In this document: positions 1 through 5,521 of the stretch, piece by piece
How positions within the stretch are numbered: position 1 is the stretch's first letter
Layout: the number at the start of each line of letters is the position of its first letter
Source of the DNA: Peptococcaceae bacterium BRH_c23
Lineage (GTDB): Bacteria > Bacillota_B > Desulfitobacteriia > Desulfitobacteriales > Desulfitobacteriaceae
Reading direction: 5' to 3'
Length of the DNA: 10,419 bases
Assembly (NCBI GenBank): GCA_000961805.1
Contig: LADV01000109.1
Span: forward strand, 1 to 10,419
The notes under the pieces: model-generated
The model's database searches: none
The model's input: the letters and a program-made list of their open reading frames with translations, nothing else
What the model was told of the DNA's origin: nothing
Made by a program: the position numbers and the translations under genes

Positions 1-251
1 ACAGGAATCTTAATTCCGATTTTCCAAATCCCTAAGGTTTGGAGTAGTGTAGCAATACCACAAGTAAATAAGTCAGCGTTAATCAAAAAAGCCGTTTGTG
101 CTTGAGTTAAGCCAGCTGCTCCAGCAATAATCAACGGAACGGCAACCGCTCCGGCATACATCGCCAGTACGTGTTGTAACCCGTATAGAAAAAGTTTCCC
201 AGCAGGCAGCATCTCGTCGACCGGTGCCACTCCATGTTTGGTATTAGCCAT
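1..251 (-). CDS. NCS2-family urate/xanthine permease, N-terminal part (runs off the window)
   Basis: This is the first 83 codons of a nucleobase:cation symporter-2 protein; the rest lies beyond position 1. The stretch GLQHVLAMYAGAVAVPLII (about residues 24-42) is the family's first transmembrane signature. It is preceded by the amphipathic LPAGKLFLYGLQ and followed by a second hydrophobic segment (TAFLINADLFTCGIATLLQ). The pattern is closest to the UacT/PucJ/PbuX branch, which carries urate and xanthine, rather than the uracil permeases. The ATG at 249-251 follows a good ribosome binding site at 262-270. A sigma-54-type promoter about 200 nt upstream and the neighbouring xdh genes suggest purine import for the hydroxylase. 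The exact substrate cannot be told from this fragment. Confidence 0.9.
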   Translation of the reverse strand, partial: MANTKHGVAPVDEMLPAGKLFLYGLQHVLAMYAGAVAVPLIIAGAAGLTQAQTAFLINADLFTCGIATLLQTLGIWKIGIKIP

Positions 252-297
252 TATTTGCTTTCACTCCTTTATTTTTGATGCGGGCCAAAGATCTCAT
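244..297 (-). CDS. Possible 17-codon leader peptide overlapping the permease start
   Basis: A short ORF reads MRSLARIKNKGVKANNG and stops at TAA (244-246), overlapping the permease ATG by 8 nt in another frame. It is preceded by AAGGAGGTGATTT (305-317), which is nearly a full complement of the 16S anti-Shine-Dalgarno tail and stronger than the permease's own site. The gap from GGAGG to the ATG is 13 nt, somewhat long. The arrangement would allow translational coupling to the permease. The peptide is basic and has no recognisable domain. It may be a real leader, or the strong site may only be a ribosome-loading platform. Confidence 0.35.
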   Translation of the reverse strand: MRSLARIKNKGVKANNG

Positions 298-304
298 TAA
301 GCCT

Positions 305-317
305 AAATCACCTCCTT
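305..317 (-). promoter_or_regulatory. Near-perfect Shine-Dalgarno in the permease leader
   Basis: On the minus strand this reads AAGGAGGTGATTT, matching the anti-SD complement over at least ten bases. It lies 54 nt or more upstream of the permease ATG, too far to serve that start directly, but it does precede the ATG at 295-297 of the 17-codon ORF. The permease itself has a separate site, AAAGGAGTG, at 262-270. Confidence 0.6.
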
Positions 318-327
318 CAAATTTCGT

Positions 328-401
328 CCTTGAATTTAGTCCCGCAACTTTATCAAGGTGTCTATTTCAACCGACCTTTTATAGTAACCCGTAATGGTCG
401 G
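328..401 (-). other. Two small inverted repeats in the permease 5' leader
   Basis: The predicted leader RNA contains CCGACC/GGTCGG arms (371-376 with 396-401, 19-nt loop) and CCTTGA/TCAAGG arms (328-333 with 353-358, 19-nt loop). The second hairpin ends about 10 nt before the strong Shine-Dalgarno at 305-317. Neither has a U-run, so neither looks like an intrinsic terminator. I do not recognise a known riboswitch fold. Confidence 0.3.
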
Positions 402-462
402 GGGACAATAAGATTATGACGAAACAATTAAGACACAATTTTCTTCTTATTCAAGAAGTATG

Positions 463-480
463 TAGCAAGATTCGTGCCAA
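463..480 (-). promoter_or_regulatory. Sigma-54 (-24/-12) promoter for the permease
   Basis: The minus strand reads TTGGCACGAATCTTGCTA, matching the consensus TGGCAC-N5-TTGC exactly, with the invariant GG and GC separated by 10 bp. Taking the C of GC as -12 places the start of transcription near 453, giving a leader of about 200 nt before the permease ATG. A sigma-54 activator is encoded at 8233-10005, and three palindromic candidate activator sites lie upstream. Confidence 0.85.
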
Positions 481-542
481 CTCGACACTTACTGCAAATC
501 CAGCCTAAAATACACCTTTGGGGAATATTTACCGTAACGAAA

Positions 543-557
543 TTATCAAAATGGTAA
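543..557. promoter_or_regulatory. Activator binding site, proximal, upstream of the permease promoter
   Basis: TTATCA-AAA-TGGTAA is an imperfect palindrome with one base off TTATCA-N3-TGATAA. Its centre (550) is 85 bp from the C of the -12 GC, or about -97 from the predicted start. The proximal site of the xdhA promoter has exactly the same offset. That makes it a likely upstream activating sequence for the sigma-54 regulator. Confidence 0.65.
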
Positions 558-640
558 TCTCTTAGGATTCTAAAGGGTATCTTCACAAATTTCCGCCCTA
601 AATATACATTGATGCTGGATTTGAGGGAGGACTTTATTGA

Positions 641-655
641 TTATCATTTTGATAT
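641..655. promoter_or_regulatory. Activator binding site, distal, permease side
   Basis: TTATCA-TTT-TGATAT matches the palindromic consensus at all but the last base. Its centre (648) is about -195 from the predicted permease start and 21 bp, two helical turns, from the next site at 662-676. Confidence 0.6.
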
Positions 656-661
656 GCATAG

Positions 662-676
662 TTATCAGAATGAGTC
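662..676. promoter_or_regulatory. Activator half-site, distal, permease side
   Basis: TTATCA-GAA-TGAGTC has a complete left arm and a partial right arm. It is centred at 669, 21 bp beyond the site at 641-655. The weak arm suggests cooperative binding with that neighbour, if it is used at all. Confidence 0.4.
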
Positions 677-702
677 AGAATGCTCAATCTTTCCGTGTGG
701 CT

Positions 703-868
703 TCACCTGCCAAAGATAAAATTCTTTCTACCGAAAAAGAAATAGCCACGTCGAATCCGATTTAACATGGTTCGTTCCATCCCTTTTTGAGCAATCCATT
801 GTTGCATTTGATCGGCAGAGAGACTTAATTCATTCGTTATTATTCGGTAATACGACCCGTTCTTGCAT
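703..868 (-). pseudogene. Possible remnant of a small protein gene, frameshifted
   Basis: An ATG at 866-868 opens MQERVVLPNNNE and meets TGA at 830-832. A second frame then continues LSLSADQMQQWIAQKGMERT... to a TGA at 703-705. The two frames meet at a tandem ATTC-ATTC (828-835). Removing one copy would join them into a 53-residue protein. The second frame alone is open for 63 codons but lacks an early ATG. There is no clear ribosome binding site and I do not recognise the family. It may be a decaying gene, or chance open frame in the intergenic region after ygfK. Confidence 0.25.
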
Positions 869-892
869 GATTCGACATTAATAACAAGTGAA

Positions 893-932
893 ATTTAGAG
901 AGGCCCGCTATAATACTTCGACCTCTCTAAAT
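893..932 (-). terminator. Inverted repeat after ygfK, probable transcription end
   Basis: Eleven-base perfect arms ATTTAGAGAGG and CCTCTCTAAAT enclose an 18-nt loop, starting 12 nt after the ygfK stop codon. On the minus strand the right arm runs into AAATTTCAC, so the U-tract is short. A rho-independent terminator or 3'-end stabilising hairpin is the likeliest role. The permease further downstream has its own promoter, which fits an operon end here. Confidence 0.55.
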
Positions 933-944
933 ATGCGCATTTTT

Positions 945-3900
945 TTAAAGTTTATACAAATAACCGTATTCTTTATAAACTGTCCAAATAAAGGCTGCAA
1001 CCTTGTCATCCATCGGCAAACTTGGTTTACCGGCTTCATCAAACTTCACCTTGTGGATTTTCTCCTCTAGGCGAAGCATGAATTCCCCATTGCGACCACC
1101 ATCTAAGAAATAGAAGCCGATATTAGGACTATCCATGAAATCTTTCTCAGTCCAGAAGAGAGTTAGCTTTACCTTGTACGGCTCACTGGAATACGGGCAG
1201 AAGGTCCCGCAGTTTCCGCAGACATTACACATTCCATCCATATGCAGAATCTGATTCATATTCGTTAAACCTTGGCCCTTGACCGGAATCATAAGGTTGG
1301 CGCGGTTTGGGCAGACCTCAGCACAGATATTACAGACTTTATTGCACTCTAAACATCTGTCGGATTCCAGCTTGTGATCGGCAACAGGTTTCATTACGCC
1401 TTTCTTTTCAGCAATCTCTAATAACTGCTTTTCATTATTAAAGGAGATCTTAGACGTAAACTCTTGTTTGAATTCCAGCTGTTCCTTTTCTAGAATGGCT
1501 TTAGCCACAATTGTTCCGTGCTTAGCAGCACCGACCACTGTCCAAGGTCCAACCAGGGCATCTCCACCGATAAAGACATTTTCCACACTAGTTTCCAGGG
1601 TTTCTTGGTTGACGCGAATGATCCCTTTCTCCCCTACTTCAATACCGTTGCTCTTTAAGAGGTCATAATCGATCAGTTCCCCAATCGCTGACAAGACGGT
1701 ATCGATGGGCAGTTCTTCAAAGGCACCCGCCTTGGCCACTGGTTTCCTTCGCCCAGAGGCATCCGCTTGACCCAGCTCCATGGTCTGACATTTCAAGACG
1801 CCCTTAGTCAAGGAGACTGGCGCAAGAAGCTCCTTGAAGATAACCCCATCTTCCTGAGCATAGTGAAGCTCTTCTTTGTCAGCAGGCATGTAGTCTTTTG
1901 TTCTACGATAGACAATATAGACATTCTCCACGCCTTTCACTCTCAGGGCAGCCCGAGCAGCATCCATCGCAGAATTACCGCCCCCGACAACTGCCACGTT
2001 CTTACCCAGCTTTAGGGCCTCTTTGTCAGCGTTAAAGGCTTCCAGGAAGGGTATCGCTCCCATCACCCGTTCCCTATCCCCTTGGATCTCCAGATCATTG
2101 GTCTTTCCTGCACCGATTGCTAGATAGACATACTGGAACCCTTTCGCTTTGTAATCAGCTACGGAAACCTTGGGATCAATCCCAAATTGGAACTTAACGC
2201 CCATTTTTTCGATCAGTTTAATGTCTTTAGTGATCGCTTCTCTTGAGATTCTGAAATCCGGGATAACGTATTCGACGGTACCGCCGGCTTTCTGACGTTT
2301 ATCAAAAACAGTAACCTCCATGCCCCCTTTGGCAAGGAAATAAGCGGCCGCCAGGCCAGATGGACCTGCTCCAATGACGGCTACTTTGGCAGATGACTCA
2401 GGTTTCAGGGTAGGAAGCTTCTGCATATAGGCATCAAACCCTTTTTCTGCAGCCACCAATTTTTGTCCCCGGATATGCACTGACTCATCATAATATAAAC
2501 GGGTACACTTGGTCATACAGTTGTGGGTACAAATCGTCCCCGTAATAAAGGGGAATGGGTTTTTGGAGACTATGACATCAAACGCTTCCTCATAGCGTTC
2601 CTCGCCTACCAAGCGAAGGTACTCAGGGACATCTTGTTCAATGGGACATCCAACAGTACATGGGGCCATGAAACAATCAAGCACAGGGAGCTTAAGCTCT
2701 GTTTTACGATTGACCAGGTCTCTCTTTTCCTTGAGATGGTTAGCATCGTCCAAGGAACTTTCAGCTAGGGCTTTTAGTTTTTTCATATCCAGCTTATCGG
2801 AGTCTTGCTTACCCATGAGTGGATCTAAGAGATCTGCCATTTGCTTAAAGCGCGTATAGGCTCCGGGTTTTAACAGAGTTGTTGCCACGGTGATTGGCTG
2901 GATTCCCGTCTCAAAGATTCGATCAATATTAAAGGCATCCGCTCCACCTGAATAGGAGATCTTGAGATCCCCTCCGAACTCCGCAGCTAACTTATACGCC
3001 AGATTAATCGTTAAGGGATAAAGTGCTCGACCGGACACGTACATTTCCTCGCCCGGCAATTCCGATTTCATGATCCTTACAGGCAACGTATTAGACATCT
3101 TGATGCCAAAATCTTTTTGCTTCTCCAGGGCGAAAACTTTGAGACGTTTTAACATCTCAACGCCATCTTTAAATTGAAGGTCATGGGTAAAGGATTCTTC
3201 CTTCAACTCAATATATTTGTAACCCATTTTATCGAAGGTGTTCCTCACATACTCATATCCTAAAAGCGTCGGATTCATCTTCACAAAGGTATGCAATTTC
3301 TTTTCACTGATTAAGTATTTAATGATAGCTTCGATTTCTGCCGGTGGGCAGCCATGCATGGTCGATAAGGTAATCGACGTGCAAATATTAGGTGAAATCT
3401 GTTCAATAAAAGCTCGATCAATCGTTTTAAACTGATCAACATTTTCCAGTAAAGAAGCAAGACACTCCTTAAAAATCAACCTTTCTGAAGCGTCTTTAAG
3501 CCCTTCGATGAATTGATCAACTTTAGGAGATTGAATCCCTTTCAAGTCATACCCTACGCTCATATTGAACATAAATCGTCGATCACTTTGGTTAAAGAAC
3601 TCCTTTTGTAAGACGTGGAGAGCAAACCAGGCTTTTACATACTCGTCAAAGGCACCCATAATCGGAAGCTCCGTAGACCACTCCGTGTTATAGCATTCGT
3701 CCTCCGCCAGGATACAGGGCTTAGGAATCTCTAACTCATCCATGATTTGAACAGATTTCAACTCGAAGAAACGACTCCCGCTCAGGTAAGAAGCGATAAT
3801 GTTTTGTGCGAGTTGAGTATGCGGACCAGCCGCCGGACCAACTGGAGTATCCATGGTTTCACCAAAAAGTCCAATCTGGTGGTCATTCTTCTTTTGGAAA

Positions 3901-4007
3901 AATTTAACCTCAGATACGCCGAAAATAGTCTGAGTGCGCTTATATTCTTCGAACATCCAGTTAACCAAGTTCTTGAAGGGAATTTGAATCATTTTATCAC
4001 TCATCAT
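945..4007 (-). CDS. ygfK: YgfK-type iron-sulfur flavoprotein (annotated as putative selenate reductase subunit)
   Basis: This 1020-residue protein closely follows E. coli YgfK (about 1030 residues) from end to end. Residues 50-390 are a dihydropyrimidine-dehydrogenase-like barrel (TPVGPAAGPHTQLAQN at 54-69, STMHGCPP at 215-222, PGEEMYVSGRALYPL at 318-332). Residues 445-501 carry GltD-type cysteines (C445, C450, C454, then C493, C497, C501). An FAD fold starts at VAVIGAGPSGLAAAYF (542-557) and an NAD(P)H fold at VAVVGGGNSAMDAARAAL (671-688). C-terminal clusters are CLECNKVCNICAEVCP (885-900) and CNVCGNCGTFCP (927-938). The start is the first of two adjacent ATGs, 9 nt after GAGGAA. It follows xdhC by 118 bp and is probably co-transcribed. 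The selenate label comes from E. coli genetics; its electron partner here is unknown, and purine metabolism is likelier given the context. Confidence 0.92.
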   Translation of the reverse strand: MMSDKMIQIPFKNLVNWMFEEYKRTQTIFGVSEVKFFQKKNDHQIGLFGETMDTPVGPAAGPHTQLAQNIIASYLSGSRFFELKSVQIMDELEIPKPCILAEDECYNTEWSTELPIMGAFDEYVKAWFALHVLQKEFFNQSDRRFMFNMSVGYDLKGIQSPKVDQFIEGLKDASERLIFKECLASLLENVDQFKTIDRAFIEQISPNICTSITLSTMHGCPPAEIEAIIKYLISEKKLHTFVKMNPTLLGYEYVRNTFDKMGYKYIELKEESFTHDLQFKDGVEMLKRLKVFALEKQKDFGIKMSNTLPVRIMKSELPGEEMYVSGRALYPLTINLAYKLAAEFGGDLKISYSGGADAFNIDRIFETGIQPITVATTLLKPGAYTRFKQMADLLDPLMGKQDSDKLDMKKLKALAESSLDDANHLKEKRDLVNRKTELKLPVLDCFMAPCTVGCPIEQDVPEYLRLVGEERYEEAFDVIVSKNPFPFITGTICTHNCMTKCTRLYYDESVHIRGQKLVAAEKGFDAYMQKLPTLKPESSAKVAVIGAGPSGLAAAYFLAKGGMEVTVFDKRQKAGGTVEYVIPDFRISREAITKDIKLIEKMGVKFQFGIDPKVSVADYKAKGFQYVYLAIGAGKTNDLEIQGDRERVMGAIPFLEAFNADKEALKLGKNVAVVGGGNSAMDAARAALRVKGVENVYIVYRRTKDYMPADKEELHYAQEDGVIFKELLAPVSLTKGVLKCQTMELGQADASGRRKPVAKAGAFEELPIDTVLSAIGELIDYDLLKSNGIEVGEKGIIRVNQETLETSVENVFIGGDALVGPWTVVGAAKHGTIVAKAILEKEQLEFKQEFTSKISFNNEKQLLEIAEKKGVMKPVADHKLESDRCLECNKVCNICAEVCPNRANLMIPVKGQGLTNMNQILHMDGMCNVCGNCGTFCPYSSEPYKVKLTLFWTEKDFMDSPNIGFYFLDGGRNGEFMLRLEEKIHKVKFDEAGKPSLPMDDKVAAFIWTVYKEYGYLYKL

Positions 4008-4069
4008 TCGTTATCATTCCTCAATTCTTTATTGATTTGATCTGCTGCTCAGCGCCAATCATTGCCACA

Positions 4070-4084
4070 TTTTCATAATGGTAA
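4070..4084. promoter_or_regulatory. Activator-site-like palindrome between xdhC and ygfK
   Basis: TTTTCA-TAA-TGGTAA resembles the TTATCA-N3-TGATAA sites found before the two sigma-54 promoters. No properly spaced -24/-12 element follows: the nearby TGGCAATGATTGGC has GG and GC 9 bp apart instead of 10. It may be a residual or chance site. Confidence 0.25.
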
Positions 4085-4125
4085 TAAGTTTCGCCGAGCC
4101 CTAGCTAAGCTTAAGTAAATTTCGT

Positions 4126-4632
4126 TTATTTTCCTTTATAATGAGGGCTGTCAACACACGTGCAAATATGCCCTTCTAAGGACTTTTCAGCAGCTTTTAA
4201 GATACTCTGGTAACCTGTACACCGACATAAATGACCTGAGAGTTCTCGTTTAATCTCCTCACGAGTGTAATCTTTGCCACTCTCCACCATAGCCGTAGTG
4301 GTCAGAACGAGGCCAGGGGTACAGAAGCCACACTGCACAGCCCCTTCTTCGACGTAGGTTTTCTGAACATCAGAAAGTTCCCCATTTTTTGCCGCCAAAC
4401 CCTCTATCGTCCTAATCTCCTTACCGTCCGCCCAAACGGCTAAGTATATGCAGGTATCATAAGGCGTACCATCAATCAGTACGCTGCAGGCGCCACATTC
4501 GCCAACCCCACAGCCTTGTTTAGCACCCGTAAAACCCAATTGACTTCTCAAAACATCCAGCAACGATTCGCGTACATCCACCTCAAAATTATAGGCTCTT
4601 CCATTCACCGTAAAGGCAATTCGCTTAAACAA
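4126..4632 (-). CDS. xdhC: Xanthine dehydrogenase-type [2Fe-2S] subunit XdhC
   Basis: This is the electron-transfer subunit of a molybdenum hydroxylase, 168 residues from the chosen start (E. coli XdhC has 159). A plant-type ferredoxin cluster is bound by C41, C46, C49 and C61 (CGVGECGAC...C). The second, helical-domain cluster is bound by C101, C104, C136 and C138 (CGFCTPG...CRCTGYQ). Together they carry electrons from the molybdenum site to the FAD of XdhB. I chose the TTG at 4630-4632 because GGAGGTG ends about 6 nt upstream and family similarity begins just after it. A longer frame opens with another TTG at 4656 but has no comparable site. The chosen start overlaps the xdhB stop by 8 nt, implying translational coupling. 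A short tail with CTC (HICTCVDS) is an extra of unknown meaning. Confidence 0.93.
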   Translation of the reverse strand: MFKRIAFTVNGRAYNFEVDVRESLLDVLRSQLGFTGAKQGCGVGECGACSVLIDGTPYDTCIYLAVWADGKEIRTIEGLAAKNGELSDVQKTYVEEGAVQCGFCTPGLVLTTTAMVESGKDYTREEIKRELSGHLCRCTGYQSILKAAEKSLEGHICTCVDSPHYKGK

Positions 4633-5506
4633 CTTCCGCACCTCCTGCGTTGACAACAGCTATTTTCAGGGCTCTTTGCGTGAGTTCTTCGACAAGATGT
4701 TCCCTATACTCTTTAGAAGCCCGCCAAGAGGTTCGTGCCTTGGCTGATTTAACCGCCAGCTTGCCAATCTCCGTCAACGTAGCGGATGAAACTTTCTTCC
4801 CCTTGGCGTACTCTTCTGCTTCAAGGCACCTTAAGGGAGTTGGACCTGCAACCCCTAGTCCAATTCTTACGTCTGCAAAGTATCCGCTCTGCAGTTTGCA
4901 GACAACGGCCACTCCCAGGGTGGCAATATCCATCGCTTCACGCATGGCAAACTTAATATATTGCCCGCCAAAGCCTTGATAATCTTCCGGCGCAATCAGA
5001 ATCTCGGTAAGAATTTCCCCTGGCTTCAAAGCAACTTTACCAGGCCCAAGATAAAATTCACGGATGGTCACGACACGTTCCCCATTTGCATCCTGTAATT
5101 TCAGCTGGGCATTCAGCGCAAACAAGGAAGAGGCGCTGTCTGCAGACGTTGCTCCATTACAAACGTTTCCTCCGATAGTGGCGATATTTCTGATTTGCGG
5201 CCCCCCCATGGAGATCGCCGCTTCGGTGAGAATTGGGATTGCCTCCCGAAGAATCGGATTGTGGAAAATCATCGAAAAGGTAGCCATTGCTCCGATCACG
5301 ATCGTCCCATTTTCTGATATTTGAATACTCTCCAAGGATTTAATCTTGCGAAGGCTCAAGAGCTCTGCATCTTCAAGTTGCCCTCCGTGCATTTTGATGA
5401 GCACGTCTGTCCCACCGGCAATAATTCTCAGATTGGGGTTTTGTGAAAGGAGCGCAGTCGCTTCACTAACGGTCTCGGCATCGTAATATCCTTTAATATC
5501 GTACAT
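4625..5506 (-). CDS. xdhB: Xanthine dehydrogenase-type FAD-binding subunit XdhB
   Basis: A 293-residue protein of the CoxM/XdhB family, nearly the same length as E. coli XdhB (292). It binds FAD through AGGTD (30-34) and the long motif GGPQIRNIATIGGNVCNGAT with SADS after it (101-124). The C-terminal CO-dehydrogenase flavoprotein domain includes GVAGPTPLRC and the conserved RTSWRASKEYREHL. It takes electrons from the iron-sulfur subunit and passes them to NAD or another acceptor. The ATG lies 15 nt after the xdhA stop, preceded by AAGGCGGTGA. Its last codons contain the ribosome binding site of xdhC, and the stop lies within the xdhC start. Confidence 0.94.
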   Translation of the reverse strand: MYDIKGYYDAETVSEATALLSQNPNLRIIAGGTDVLIKMHGGQLEDAELLSLRKIKSLESIQISENGTIVIGAMATFSMIFHNPILREAIPILTEAAISMGGPQIRNIATIGGNVCNGATSADSASSLFALNAQLKLQDANGERVVTIREFYLGPGKVALKPGEILTEILIAPEDYQGFGGQYIKFAMREAMDIATLGVAVVCKLQSGYFADVRIGLGVAGPTPLRCLEAEEYAKGKKVSSATLTEIGKLAVKSAKARTSWRASKEYREHLVEELTQRALKIAVVNAGGAEVV

Positions 5507-5521
5507 CGTTTCACCGCCTTA

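Noticed and set aside
252..453. Purine (G-box) riboswitch before the permease
   Set aside because: The conserved three-way-junction pattern of guanine/adenine riboswitches is not present. The only stems found are two 6-bp hairpins with 19-nt loops.
888..1070. 60-codon plus-strand frame over the end of ygfK
   Set aside because: It lies mostly antisense to the conserved YgfK C-terminus and across the terminator-like repeat, with no ribosome binding site or recognisable domain. Other plus-strand frames within 1468-9986 are likewise shadows of well-supported minus-strand genes.
4050..4070. Sigma-54 promoter for ygfK (TGGCAATGATTGGC)
   Set aside because: GG and GC are 9 bp apart, or 11 to the next GC. 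Sigma-54 recognition normally needs 10, so it is noted only as a possible decayed element.
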